From positions 16,076 to 80,075 of the forward strand of contig JAFGWC010000157.1 of the NCBI GenBank assembly GCA_016937695.1: 64,000 bases of DNA, given 5' to 3'. The notes beneath the pieces are model-generated. The model made no database searches and had not been told where the DNA came from. It saw nothing but the letters and a program-made list of their open reading frames with translations. The stretch comes from Bacteroidales bacterium (GTDB lineage: Bacteria > Bacteroidota > Bacteroidia > Bacteroidales > NBLH01). Shown one piece after another: positions 9,601 through 18,275 of this stretch; the stretch's first letter is position 1; every line of letters begins with the position of its first letter. Both the position numbers and the translations under genes were made by a program.

Positions 9601-9786
9601 ATTTTCATCTTTATCTTGCCCTACTTTAGATTTAAAAAGAGCTAGATATTCCTGAACTGCATCAGTATTAAGTTGAGATGTAAGAAAATTTTCAACATAT
9701 GCTACTTCATTATAAGCAACACCTTCGTCTTGCTTTACAATAATAGCGAATAATTGCATTAGTGCTTTTAATATTTCTTCACTCAT
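6661..9786 (-). CDS. TerB-like/ABC transporter ATPase-permease fusion (ABCG-like)
   Basis: The product is 1041 residues. Residues about 5-145 are helical and acidic and look TerB-like. Residues 165-240 hold a CxxC ('CTYC') and a beta-rich piece reminiscent of FHA-type domains. The ABC domain follows, with Walker A GASGAGKTT at 284-292, signature 'SGGQRKRL' at 391, and Walker B plus D-loop 'LFVDEPTSGLSS' at 411. A second CxxC ('CAVC') lies near 510. About six membrane segments (580-780) form an ABC2-type permease, followed by a long soluble insert and one last TM pair region near 960-1010. This resembles eukaryotic-style ABCG half-transporters with extra sensor domains. Substrate unknown. It follows siaB/siaC-like genes by 56 bases, suggesting control by, or output of, that switch. 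Confidence 0.88.
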   Translation of the reverse strand: MSEEILKALMQLFAIIVKQDEGVAYNEVAYVENFLTSQLNTDAVQEYLALFKSKVGQDKDENDDGITSKKRLTTVGESVKVLGICKKINKKLDQKQKVVVLVRLFELINSDRRFSDQIMAIINTVADVFNISKKEFKSIENFVIQNELSELDDESILLINDKENYCTYCNHIVSEALDGNIIILRVISTELYFFRYNGKQDVFLNGMGVYNNRIYLFAPGSTVKLPKGRPVYYSDVVANFLEDVSLTKLSFNVKNVSYRFPTGNLGLQNISFSTSHGKLVGIMGASGAGKTTLLNLLSGITEPSEGGVYINGVNYHKDREKLEGVIGYIPQDDLLIEELTVFQNLYYNAKLCFRDKTEDEIIKLVDDTLLNLGLFERKGLKVGTPMNKMISGGQRKRLNIALELIREPSILFVDEPTSGLSSRDSENVMELLSELTLKGKLIFVVIHQPSSDIYKMFDNMVILDQGGRMVYYGNPVEAIVYFKRIDNQINSELGECAVCGNVTPELIFNIVEAQVVDEFGEYTNIRKVEPEKWIEHFEANIKPPVFEDVEEDPPKILNIPRWIKQFRIFTVRDVLSKISNTQYVVLNLLEAPLLGLILSFIIYYIADPGSSVYIFYENENIPPYIFMSIVVALFLGLTVSAEEIFRDRMILKREKFLNLSRSAYLVSKISILTVISAIQSILFVVVGNTILHFGGMYFEYWIILFSTFVFANMMGLVISSTFNSAVTIYILIPLLMIPQMSLGGAMFSFDKLNRVLGTVGRVPLIAEFMVSRWAYESLMVNQFVNNKFEKIYYDLDKQKSTANFKQVYYLPELEEYVNENLDLLDEEKSDSIIKIMQSNFDLLINEMTKESKRVPSLAFEDFELLTLKNFDDDAAQEIIEQIDKWSRYYGKVYNKADKRKQKTILYFDDKEAGSNRQKRHDYHNEKLHDIVINTYEKNKIWRYKNSLIQQYEPIFWTPDNFDLIGFRAHFYAPKKVLFGKYFDTFWFDLVIIWIMSILLYIPLYYDHLKKIINFFSSIDFSKFKIKRNKKEDKIKIGTLIS

Positions 9787-9842
9787 TCTTTTATTTTTCT
9801 AGGCAATATAATATTTAATATTATACTAAAAATGAAAAAAAC

Positions 9843-10226
9843 TTAATCAATAGAATAACTCACTTGTTCAAAAGGAACTTCAACAATATCAGCGTATTCT
9901 TCTCCTGCTTCTTCCATGTCTTCATCATCGTCTGGAAAGTACCATTTAACAAGAATATCTTTTCCATCATCGTACATGTCTTCTAATTTAAGAAGTACAT
10001 CAAGAAGTAGTTTTGAAGATGCAGTATTAAAATATTCAAGTTTAAAATTAAAGACTGTTTTTTCCAGAGGATCTTCTGAGTACTGATCTAACCACTCTAA
10101 TATTGGCTCGTAAAAAGCTGCAACATCTTCAGGAAGAGATCGACCAGATATTTCAAAAATTCCATTTTCTTTATCTAACATTACATTAGGAGTATCGTCA
10201 GAGCCTTTTATCTTTATTGCTTGCAT
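9843..10226 (-). CDS. SiaC-family regulatory phosphoprotein (DUF1987)
   Basis: 127 residues, acidic. The SiaC/DUF1987 hallmarks are 'GRSLPEDVAAFYEPILEWL' and 'FKLEYFNTASSKLLLDVL'; the T/S cluster in 'NTASS' is where SiaC proteins are phosphorylated by SiaB. In Pseudomonas the dephosphorylated form binds and activates the diguanylate cyclase SiaD. No GGDEF gene is present here, so the target is unknown. It lies 9 bases after the siaB-like gene and 56 bases before the ABC transporter, in one probable operon. Confidence 0.88.
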   Translation of the reverse strand: MQAIKIKGSDDTPNVMLDKENGIFEISGRSLPEDVAAFYEPILEWLDQYSEDPLEKTVFNFKLEYFNTASSKLLLDVLLKLEDMYDDGKDILVKWYFPDDDEDMEEAGEEYADIVEVPFEQVSYSID

Positions 10227-10235
10227 AATTATAAA

Positions 10236-10814
10236 TTATTTTAGTCTTGAAATTGTTGATGTTAAAACAAAAAAAGATTTTTTTTCATTAATTGTTAAGA
10301 AACTATATATTAATTTTTCGCCTGTTTTTCTTGCGATGTCAATAAAACCTAAACCAGCACCACCTCTTTCAGAAAGTCGTCCTTCTCTCATTTGCTGTTT
10401 GTACAATTTTTTAAGTCCTTCATCATCTAATTGGTTAATGCCTTCTAGCATTTCGCGGAGTTTAGGAATTTTGTCGTTATTAATAACATTACCTGTAGTT
10501 ACATTATATTCAGATTCGTCTTTACTAACCATAAAAATTCCTCTGCCATCTTTAGAAGTAACTATGCTATTCCTATTTTCAGCATGTTTGCTAATATTTT
10601 GAAGACATTCGACCATTACATGGAATACTTTTTTTTGAACTACGTTCAGGTCTTCTTCTTTTATCATATTACTTTCTGTTAAAGATGTGAAAGCTTTAGT
10701 AATCTGGTGTGTAATTTCGCCTTCGTAGGCCAGATTAATATTGTTTTTTTTCATCTTAACATAAAAGTCATAAACAAAGTCAAGTGATTCCTTATTTCCT
10801 TTCAAATTAGCCAT
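10236..10814 (-). CDS. SiaB-family protein kinase (DUF6272)
   Basis: 192 residues with a GHKL/anti-sigma-kinase-like fold. An N-box-like helix 'HVMVECLQNISKHAEN' (Glu and Asn for Mg-ATP) and a glycine-rich loop 'SERGGAGLGFIDIARKTG' are visible. By family knowledge it phosphorylates the SiaC protein encoded immediately downstream (9-base gap), countered by a SpoIIE/PP2C phosphatase such as the one encoded just upstream. Cytosolic. Confidence 0.87.
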   Translation of the reverse strand: MANLKGNKESLDFVYDFYVKMKKNNINLAYEGEITHQITKAFTSLTESNMIKEEDLNVVQKKVFHVMVECLQNISKHAENRNSIVTSKDGRGIFMVSKDESEYNVTTGNVINNDKIPKLREMLEGINQLDDEGLKKLYKQQMREGRLSERGGAGLGFIDIARKTGEKLIYSFLTINEKKSFFVLTSTISRLK

Positions 10815-10990
10815 AATTATGTATTTGAAATAATGCTATGATCTTTTATTATGATATTCATAATCCAAGCATCAAAAATAATACTTTTTTTTATTAAATT
10901 TAATATATAAATTTTTTAAACATTAAAAAAATCAATAATATTATTCTAAACGAATATAATAAAATTTAATTCTATAAAAAATTTTTTTCA

Positions 10991-13639
10991 TTAAAACTCG
11001 ATTCCTATCAATAAAATGTCATCAATTTGTTTTTGATCTCCTTTCCACTCGTTAAAATCTTCTTTAAAAAATTCGCCAACATCATTAATAGATTTTTCAT
11101 TAAATTTCACTACTATTTCTCTAATTCTTCTTGCTTGATATTTTCGGCCTGCATCGCCACCAATTTGGTCTGGTAATCCATCTGAGAAGAAATAAATTCT
11201 ATCGCCTGGTTTATAATTGATAATATAGTTTGTAAAATTATCCTCTGTTTTTCTTCTAGGCGGAATACCTCCAATAGCTTTACTATTTCCCTTGAATTGT
11301 TCTAATTCGCCATTACTCATATAAAATAAAGGTCTGTGAGCTCCGGCAAATTGAATTGTTTTCTTTTTATTATTAATAACACATAGCGCAATATCCATAC
11401 CATCTCTTGCACTTGCGTCATCATCTTCTTGTTTTAATGTTTGTCTAACGCCTGAATGTAGTTTGTCTAGTACATTTCCGGCTGTTAAAATTTGATCATG
11501 ATCTACAATACTGTTTAAAATAAAATATCCAATAAATGAAAGTAATGCTCCAGGAACTCCGTGTCCTGTACAATCAACAACAGCTAAATAAATATTATCT
11601 CCTTTTTGAAAAAACCAAGGAAAATCGCCACTTACTACATCTTTTGGTTTATAAAAGATAAATGAATTTGGCAAAAACTGTTTTATTAATTTTATGTCGG
11701 GTATAATTGCTGACTGAATACGCTGAGCATAATTAATACTTTCTGTTATGTCTTTATTTTTCTTTTCAATTTCAATTTCGATCTGTTTTCTGTCTGTAAT
11801 ATCATGCGCAACAAAAAGAATAGTTTCGATTTCATTGTTTTTATTTAATTCCGGAATAACGTTTACTTGCATTATTTTTTCGCCGTCAACAGTAGGAAGT
11901 GTTATTTCGCTTTCATATTTTATTTTTGTATCCTTAACATCTTCTACTCCTTTCAAGAAAAATTTAGTAAATTCTGGCTCGAACTCAATATCAGAAATTT
12001 TTTTTTGTTTTAGTCTTGTACGAGGAATTCCGGTAAATTTTTCAACTATAGGATTTGCATAGAAGAATTTTCCTTCAGGATTTAGACGTATAATCATATC
12101 GGGCGAATTTTCAGATAAAGCTTGCATTTCACCACTCATCTTTTGGGCTTCATCAGCAACTTTTCTAACTGTAATGTCTCTGGTATTAAATACAATACCA
12201 TTAATAGCCGCATTTTTAAGTAAGTTTCTTCCTGTTGTTTCTAACCAGATAATTCCATGATTTTTTTTCTCGTATCTGTATTCAAAAGTTTTTGTTTTTT
12301 TAGGATCTTCAAGTAATTCATTAAAAGCATTCATTAAAATAGATTCGCCTCTTTCAAAACGATTTGTTCCTATCATTTCTTCTGGAGCGTAGCCTAATAT
12401 TCTTGATACAGAAGGACTTACATATTTAACAATTCCTTTTCTATCATAAATTGAAATTACTTCTGATGCATTTTCAAGCAGAGAATGGAGTCTTTTTTGA
12501 CCTTTTTCAACTTCTTCCATTTGTGATGCAAGCTGACGGTTGGATTTTTGAAGATCGGTTTGTCCTTCTTCCATTGATTTGGCATTAGAACGAAGAACTT
12601 CTTCATTTTTTCTCAATTCATCAGTTAATTTTTGAGATTCTCTAAGTAAATTTTCTGTTCTTGTATTTACTTTTAGATTAAAAAGAGTTTGTGCAATAAC
12701 AGGGCTTAATTCTTTAATAAGGCTAATTGCTTTTTCGTATATTTCGTCGTATATTGATGCTAACTCAATAACTCCCTGTAGTTTATCATCACTAATAAGA
12801 GGAGTAATAATTATTGAGCTTGGTTTTTTTTCGCCTATAATTCCTGATGTTATTGTTGAGTATGATTCAGGAATTTCGTTTCTATAAATAATATCTCTTT
12901 CAAAAGCTGCTTGTCCAACTAAGCCTTGTCCAATATTAAATTCTTGATTTACGAATTTTTTTCTGTTGTATCCGTATGTTGCAATATTAACGAGTTTTCC
13001 TTTATTATCATCGTATATATAAAAAGCTCCTTGAATTGTATTTGTAAATTTTATAAGGCTAACAAGTGTTTCATATGCCAGTTCATTAATATTGTTGTGT
13101 AAACGCAATACATTACCCACAATTTCTTTACCTTTTGCAATCCAATTTTGTTGAGTTTCTCTTTCGGTATTTTCTTTTAGGTTTTGAAGCATTAATAAAA
13201 GAGAGTTTCCTAATTTATCTCTTTCGTCTATATATTCTGTATCAACATCAAAATGGCCTTCACCAATTTTTTCAGCAAGTTCAGAGTTTTTTTGGATAAT
13301 ATTATTTCGTTGAAGTATTATTCTTTGTAAATATTTTCTTCTTTTAGCTGTTTTATTATAAATAAAATTAACAATAAAACCAATTACTATTGGTGATGTA
13401 TCAACAATAAAATGCAAAGGGCTTTTTAAATGCATTTCGATAATTCCTTTTATTGAAAAGGGATAATTGTTAAAAACAATATCAAAAAACCAAGCAAATA
13501 AAGGGAATGTAAATCCAAATAGAACTGCTAATAAAGTTATTCTATTGATAGAATAAATTTTTATCATTGAAGCTCCATATTCCTCATCGTAAATGGAATC
13601 TATTGTTCGTTTTTGTATTTTTTGATCTTGATTTGTCAT
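10991..13639 (-). CDS. membrane GAF/PAS/SpoIIE-type PP2C phosphatase (SiaA-like)
   Basis: 882 residues. Two TM segments (about 32-55 and 78-98) enclose a short loop. Then come a linker with HAMP-like character, a GAF domain (about 170-320), a coiled coil (325-395), two PAS domains ('YDRKGIVKYVSPSVSRILGY' and 'LNPEGKFFYANPIVEKFTG', each with a PAC end) and a C-terminal PP2C/SpoIIE domain. The phosphatase metal ligands look intact: 'VVSGDF', 'VDCTGHGVPGALLS', 'FFSDGLPDQIGG' and 'DDILLIGIEF'. It should dephosphorylate the SiaC-like protein in response to a ligand or redox input. It lies 176 bases upstream of siaB-like and 132 bases after the multi-PAS sensor gene. Confidence 0.93.
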   Translation of the reverse strand: MTNQDQKIQKRTIDSIYDEEYGASMIKIYSINRITLLAVLFGFTFPLFAWFFDIVFNNYPFSIKGIIEMHLKSPLHFIVDTSPIVIGFIVNFIYNKTAKRRKYLQRIILQRNNIIQKNSELAEKIGEGHFDVDTEYIDERDKLGNSLLLMLQNLKENTERETQQNWIAKGKEIVGNVLRLHNNINELAYETLVSLIKFTNTIQGAFYIYDDNKGKLVNIATYGYNRKKFVNQEFNIGQGLVGQAAFERDIIYRNEIPESYSTITSGIIGEKKPSSIIITPLISDDKLQGVIELASIYDEIYEKAISLIKELSPVIAQTLFNLKVNTRTENLLRESQKLTDELRKNEEVLRSNAKSMEEGQTDLQKSNRQLASQMEEVEKGQKRLHSLLENASEVISIYDRKGIVKYVSPSVSRILGYAPEEMIGTNRFERGESILMNAFNELLEDPKKTKTFEYRYEKKNHGIIWLETTGRNLLKNAAINGIVFNTRDITVRKVADEAQKMSGEMQALSENSPDMIIRLNPEGKFFYANPIVEKFTGIPRTRLKQKKISDIEFEPEFTKFFLKGVEDVKDTKIKYESEITLPTVDGEKIMQVNVIPELNKNNEIETILFVAHDITDRKQIEIEIEKKNKDITESINYAQRIQSAIIPDIKLIKQFLPNSFIFYKPKDVVSGDFPWFFQKGDNIYLAVVDCTGHGVPGALLSFIGYFILNSIVDHDQILTAGNVLDKLHSGVRQTLKQEDDDASARDGMDIALCVINNKKKTIQFAGAHRPLFYMSNGELEQFKGNSKAIGGIPPRRKTEDNFTNYIINYKPGDRIYFFSDGLPDQIGGDAGRKYQARRIREIVVKFNEKSINDVGEFFKEDFNEWKGDQKQIDDILLIGIEF

Positions 13640-13771
13640 TAAAAGTTTAACTATATACTAAATTGTACAAAATACTTACCAATTTAATAAAATTATATTT
13701 GTTTATTTTTCACCTATTTAAAAAATTTGCACTGAATTTGATTTTTCTCTATTTATTATTGTTTTATTGTT

Positions 13772-16700
13772 TTAGCTATCTAAATCTTTTTTTAGTTTTT
13801 TAACCCATTCATGATATAATTTATCGCTTTTTTCATCAAATTTAATCTCATCAACAGATGAATTTTCTTCAAGCTTTTTTCTAATTTCAATCAACTCTTT
13901 ATTTTTTTCTGCGATATCTTTTTTTATTTCCTCAATTATCTTATTATCTGATTCTGAGGCATTTATATCAATTGCATATATCACTATTTTCATTAAGTCA
14001 TTTTTTTCATCTAAAACAGGAAATAAATAAGATTTCAAAAGCATTTCTGTATTATTTTTCTTGATTATTTTGAACTCAATATTTTGAGTTTCACCATTTC
14101 TAAGCTTAATTAAAGACTCTTCAAATATTTTTTTATCTTTATCAATAAAGTATTTATATAATTCATTATCAATTATTTCTTTTTTTGAATATCCAATACT
14201 TTTTTCAAACGAATTATTTATTTCTATAATTTTATTTTCATTATTTATCTCAATTTTATAATATAAGTTATCTAATGCTGAGCTTGTTACAATAAATTTA
14301 TTAGTGTTTTCAGAACCATCTATTTGTTTAGTTTCTCTTTGGTTAATAATTTTATTGATTTCATCATCTCTTTCTTTTAATAAGTCTGAAAGTTTTTCTG
14401 ATTGTTGAGTTAAAACTTCTTTTTCTTCCTCTACGCTTTTTAATTTTGTTATATCTGAAGCAATGTTAAGAACTTTAAATGGTTTATTGTTTGAGTCTAA
14501 AATAGGTGTGTATGTTTGGTCTAGCCAAATATTTTTCCCATCGCTAAAATTATATCTTTCACTAATTATAAAATGATTTCCATTTTTAAGTTCATTCCAT
14601 ATTTGAATGTTTTTTTCATTTGTTCTGTTAATAATAACAAAGTCTTCAAGTTTACGTCCAATCATTTGATCTAATGATTTTTCAAACATTTTTAAAAATG
14701 CATCATTAACATTTGTAATTAATCCTTGCATATCAAATTCCATAACTAATGTAGCTTTTTCAATAGCATTTAGGATACTTGATATTTCAGTATGTTTTCC
14801 AATTATTTCTTTTTGTGCATTTTTAAGATTATTAATATTTTGTTCTAGCTCTTCTTCTTTAAATTGCAATGCAGTGGCTCTAGCAATTGATTCTTCTTCA
14901 CTTTGTTTATATCTTGTGATATCATGCGCTAAATAAAGAACTTTACTAATTTTACCATCAATATCTTTTACAGGTGTATATTGATTAATTAGCCAAATAG
15001 TTTCTCCTGTTTTAGTTTTTCTTCTAACTTCTAATTGTTTAGGGTTTCCTTTTATTACATTGTTCCATAAAGTTCTAAAGTTATCTAGTTCGTTTTGTGG
15101 AACAAACATTTCAATATTTTTACCAATAATTTCAGAAAGTTCGTAACCCATTGTTTTAAGATGCCTATCGTTAACAGAAATTAAAGTTCCATCAATTTCG
15201 TATTCTCCTTTCATTAATGTATTATCAACAGCCGAAAGAATACCACCTAAATCGGCTTCTCGAATTTTAGAAAGTTCTTGTGCTGCAATCATTTGTTCCA
15301 TATTTCTTCTGCCCTCAATTTCTTGTTCAGTAAGAACTTCTGATTGTTTTCTTGATTCTTCTAATAAATGTTCTGTTTGTTCGTTAATTCTTGCTGTAAG
15401 TAATGATGAAGCAATACTTTGAGCAACATCTTCTACAAATTTAACTTCAAAATCATGAAATTCTTTGAATGATGCAATTTCAACAACTCCAAGAATATCT
15501 TCTTCAAATTTTAAAGGTACAATAATTAAGCTTTTAGGGTTCGAATCACCTAAACCTGATTCGATTTCGATATAATCTTCTGGTATTTCTTTGAGATAAA
15601 TAGTATTTCTTTCAAGCGCAACAGTTCCAATCAATCCATCTCCAATTTCAATTTCTCTTTCAAAAAATTTTTTTCTATCATATGCAAAAGCTGAAACTAA
15701 TTTTAAAATAGATTTTTGTCCATCATCAACAATTGTGAAAAGACCTCCTTGATTAGCGTTTAAGTAATAAACCAAATTTTTAATTATATTATCGGTTAAT
15801 TCATTTATTCCGCCAGCTCTTTGTCTTAAAATTTCGCTAAATAAAGCATGTCCTTTATTAGTCCAGTTTCTTCTTTCATCTTCTATTTTTCTTCTTTCGT
15901 CTGCTTCTTTGGCTAATTTAAGATTATTTTGCAGGTTTACAAGTGCGTTTCCTAATAAATCAGATTTAGTTACTGTGTGTTTACTATCGTAATTACCTTT
16001 GCTGATTTCAATTGCAAAATTATTTACTCGAGATATATTTGAAGTTAACTCGTTTGTTAATTTTGCCATCAATCCTATTTCGTTTTCAGATTCAGGAACA
16101 TTAGTTTCTGGGATTTCACCTTTTCCTAAAATCTGAAGATTATCTTTTAATACTTTTAATGCCGGACTAATATCTTTTAATAAGAAAAAGATTATACCTA
16201 TTGACAATAATAATACTATAAAACTGTAAAGATAAATTTTTGTAAGCAATTGTTTTTCAAGCTGATGAATATATTCACTATTTGAAATAATTCCTTTTTT
16301 ATTGTAATCCATCAAATCTTTTACAAGAATTTGTAAATTTTTAAATGAAGCTATTTCTCTTTTAGCTCTAATTTCACTAATTAGTTCTTGTTTATCGTTA
16401 AATTTTAGTGTATTTATTTCTTTTAAAATTGATATGTAGTTTTGAAATTCTATTAAAAATTTGTCATAAAGTTCTCTTTGTACTTGGTTCGAAATTGATT
16501 GTTCAAAATCGGCTAAATAATTATCAACCAAGTCCATGTTTACAGAATTATTTGCAGAAATTTCAGTTATTTCATCATTATATAAAATATGATTTTCAAT
16601 TAGTATTGCGTACAAATTTTCGACAAGATTGGAAAGACTTACTATATTTTCGAGATATACGACATTAATTTCGTTAATTTTTTTATTTATATCTGATATT

Positions 16701-16816
16701 CCACGTATAGATACAATACCCATAATAACTATCAAAGTAGCTATAATAAATATCAGGCTATTTAATCTTTTTCTGATTAATATGCTATTTCTTATTTTAG
16801 AAATTTTCTCAAACAT
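13772..16816 (-). CDS. membrane sensor with four-helix bundle, HAMP, GAF and three PAS domains, no output domain
   Basis: 1014 residues. An N-terminal TM (about 18-40), a periplasmic helical bundle resembling 4HB_MCP (40-190), a second TM (195-217) and HAMP (217-265) come first. A GAF domain (320-485) similar to the one in the neighbouring phosphatase follows, then a coiled coil and three PAS/PAC modules ('VNDRHLKTMGYE', 'VNDAFLKMFEK', 'INNSFEKSIGYSKKE'). The protein ends in charged helices and 'EWVKKLKKDLDS', with no histidine kinase, GGDEF, EAL, MCP or phosphatase domain. Start set at ATG 16816; a TTG one codon upstream is less likely. It probably feeds the adjacent SpoIIE/SiaB/SiaC switch by protein contact. 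Confidence 0.9.
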   Translation of the reverse strand: MFEKISKIRNSILIRKRLNSLIFIIATLIVIMGIVSIRGISDINKKINEINVVYLENIVSLSNLVENLYAILIENHILYNDEITEISANNSVNMDLVDNYLADFEQSISNQVQRELYDKFLIEFQNYISILKEINTLKFNDKQELISEIRAKREIASFKNLQILVKDLMDYNKKGIISNSEYIHQLEKQLLTKIYLYSFIVLLLSIGIIFFLLKDISPALKVLKDNLQILGKGEIPETNVPESENEIGLMAKLTNELTSNISRVNNFAIEISKGNYDSKHTVTKSDLLGNALVNLQNNLKLAKEADERRKIEDERRNWTNKGHALFSEILRQRAGGINELTDNIIKNLVYYLNANQGGLFTIVDDGQKSILKLVSAFAYDRKKFFEREIEIGDGLIGTVALERNTIYLKEIPEDYIEIESGLGDSNPKSLIIVPLKFEEDILGVVEIASFKEFHDFEVKFVEDVAQSIASSLLTARINEQTEHLLEESRKQSEVLTEQEIEGRRNMEQMIAAQELSKIREADLGGILSAVDNTLMKGEYEIDGTLISVNDRHLKTMGYELSEIIGKNIEMFVPQNELDNFRTLWNNVIKGNPKQLEVRRKTKTGETIWLINQYTPVKDIDGKISKVLYLAHDITRYKQSEEESIARATALQFKEEELEQNINNLKNAQKEIIGKHTEISSILNAIEKATLVMEFDMQGLITNVNDAFLKMFEKSLDQMIGRKLEDFVIINRTNEKNIQIWNELKNGNHFIISERYNFSDGKNIWLDQTYTPILDSNNKPFKVLNIASDITKLKSVEEEKEVLTQQSEKLSDLLKERDDEINKIINQRETKQIDGSENTNKFIVTSSALDNLYYKIEINNENKIIEINNSFEKSIGYSKKEIIDNELYKYFIDKDKKIFEESLIKLRNGETQNIEFKIIKKNNTEMLLKSYLFPVLDEKNDLMKIVIYAIDINASESDNKIIEEIKKDIAEKNKELIEIRKKLEENSSVDEIKFDEKSDKLYHEWVKKLKKDLDS

Positions 16817-17024
16817 CAAGCAATCTCTACATTATATCTTATTTAATAATATTGCTATACAATATTTAAACCAAAATAAATTAAAGATTAGCAATTTACA
16901 ATATATTTTCAACAAAAAAATACAAAAATTTTTATTCACATAAAAATGTTTATATTTCAAATAAAAAAGCACAATTTATTGTATAACTAGCCTTTAAAAT
17001 TTATTTTTAAAATTAAAAATCAAT

Positions 17025-17063
17025 ATCTAATTTAAATATTTATTAAATAAATTTAAGTTAGAT
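17025..17063. repeat. interrupted palindrome, 13-base arms
   Basis: ATCTAATTTAAAT and ATTTAAGTTAGAT are inverted copies with one mismatch (a G-T pair as RNA) around a 13-base spacer. Located about 210 bases upstream of the sensor gene start. Possible operator or weak hairpin. Confidence 0.4.
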
Positions 17064-17188
17064 ATTTAAATTTTTAAAAATAATAAAAGTTTACAAAGTA
17101 AACAAAATTTTACTTTATTACAATAAATAAAATTTGCAATTTGCTTTTTAAAATTAATAATTTAGGAGTTTTACAAAAAGATTTTTAG

Positions 17189-17230
17189 GTAAGCAAACTT
17201 AATTATATTTTAATACTTCAGTTTGCTTAC
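17189..17230 (-). terminator. inverted repeat downstream of PPK2, possible terminator
   Basis: GTAAGCAAACT and AGTTTGCTTAC are perfect 11-base arms with a 20-base loop, 60 bases past the PPK2 stop. On the minus strand a T-rich stretch (CTTTTTG) follows about 15 bases later, not immediately, so termination is plausible but an operator role is equally open. Confidence 0.35.
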
Positions 17231-17289
17231 AAAATTTTAAATATTGAAGGTAATATGCTTATTATCAATCAATAGCGCATAATAATATA

Positions 17290-18165
17290 TTATTCACTTA
17301 ATAATATTTGTTTGGCTTTTTCGAGGTCGTTTTTTTCTTTTTCAGGTAATTCCGGAATATTTAGGTTTAACGATTTTAATTTATCAATAATTATATCGCT
17401 TATGGCAATTCTTGTATACCATTTATTATCAGCTGGTATAACGTACCACGGCGCATATTCTGTAGAAGTTTTATTTATTGCCTGTTCAAATGCATTTTGA
17501 TATTTATCCCAAAGCTTTCTTTCTTCGATATCTCCCATTGAAAATTTCCAATTTTTATCTTCTTGTTCTATTCTGTCAAGAAATCTTATTTTTTGCTCTT
17601 CTTTTGAAAGATTAAGAAAAAATTTTAAGATAATTGTTCCGTTTTGATGTAAATTTTTTTCAAAATTATTAATTTGCTGATATCTGTCTTCCCAAAATTG
17701 ATTATTTACTTTATCAATTGAGTCGATTCCGGGAATTTGTTCTCCTAAAATATATTGTGGGTGCACTTTTGTTACAAGTACATTTTCGTAATGAGAGCGA
17801 TTAAATATTCCAATTTGTCCTCTTTCAGGTAGTTCTTTATAATGTCGCCAAAGAAAATCGTGATCTAATTCATTTTTTGAAGGTGCTTTAAAACTTGTAA
17901 CTCGGCAGCCTTGTGGGTTAATTCCTGACATAACGTGTTTTATTACTCCGTCTTTACCTGCTGCATCCATTGCTTGCAAAACAATTAACAAAGAATATCT
18001 GTCATCGGCATAAAAAGTGTATTGAATTTTTGATAGCTTTTTAATATTTTTTTTTAGCTTTTCTTTTGATTCTTCGATTTTATATTTTCCGGTATATTTA
18101 GTGTCTTGTTCGCTGATTATAAACTTGTTACCAGGCTTTGCCATTAATTTTTCGATATCTACCAT
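17290..18165 (-). CDS. polyphosphate:nucleotide phosphotransferase, PPK2 family
   Basis: 291 residues, the normal size for a single-domain PPK2. Walker A lies in 'MDAAGKDGVIKHVMSGINP', the lid region has 'LWRHYKELPERGQIGIFNRS', and 'HYENVLVTKVHP' follows; these fit the PPK2 group that phosphorylates AMP/ADP from polyphosphate. Motif layout looks class III-like, which is inference. Cytosolic. It lies after the terminator of the TPR gene and 470 bases before the sensor gene, so it is probably its own unit. Confidence 0.93.
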   Translation of the reverse strand: MVDIEKLMAKPGNKFIISEQDTKYTGKYKIEESKEKLKKNIKKLSKIQYTFYADDRYSLLIVLQAMDAAGKDGVIKHVMSGINPQGCRVTSFKAPSKNELDHDFLWRHYKELPERGQIGIFNRSHYENVLVTKVHPQYILGEQIPGIDSIDKVNNQFWEDRYQQINNFEKNLHQNGTIILKFFLNLSKEEQKIRFLDRIEQEDKNWKFSMGDIEERKLWDKYQNAFEQAINKTSTEYAPWYVIPADNKWYTRIAISDIIIDKLKSLNLNIPELPEKEKNDLEKAKQILLSE

Positions 18166-18224
18166 GTTGAATTGTGTTTTAGATTTTAAGAATCCAAATT
18201 ACAATTTTTTTGGTATAAATCAAA

Positions 18225-18256
18225 AAAACCACTTTAAAATATTTTAAAGCGGTTTT
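18225..18256 (-). terminator. terminator after the TPR gene
   Basis: AAAACCACTTTAAAAT and ATTTTAAAGCGGTTTT form a 16-base stem with one A-C mismatch and essentially no loop bases to spare. On the minus strand it is followed by a run of seven Ts. It lies 20 bases past the stop of the 18276-18896 gene and closes the 18.3-25.9 kb gene run. Confidence 0.75.
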
Positions 18257-18275
18257 AATAAAATAAATTCTTATA

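Larger units (their letters stand above)
16817..17289. other. 473-base gene-free, AT-rich gap with three inverted repeats
   Basis: No ORF of credible length on either strand. It contains an interrupted palindrome at 17025-17063 (13-base arms, one mismatch), a short palindrome GTTTAC-AAA-GTAAAC at 17089-17103, and an 11-base perfect inverted repeat at 17189-17230. It separates the PPK2 gene from the sensor gene on the same strand and must hold the sensor promoter. Confidence 0.6.

Noticed and set aside
16817..16819. TTG start one codon upstream of the sensor gene
   Set aside because: The directly following ATG is the more usual start; the difference is one residue.
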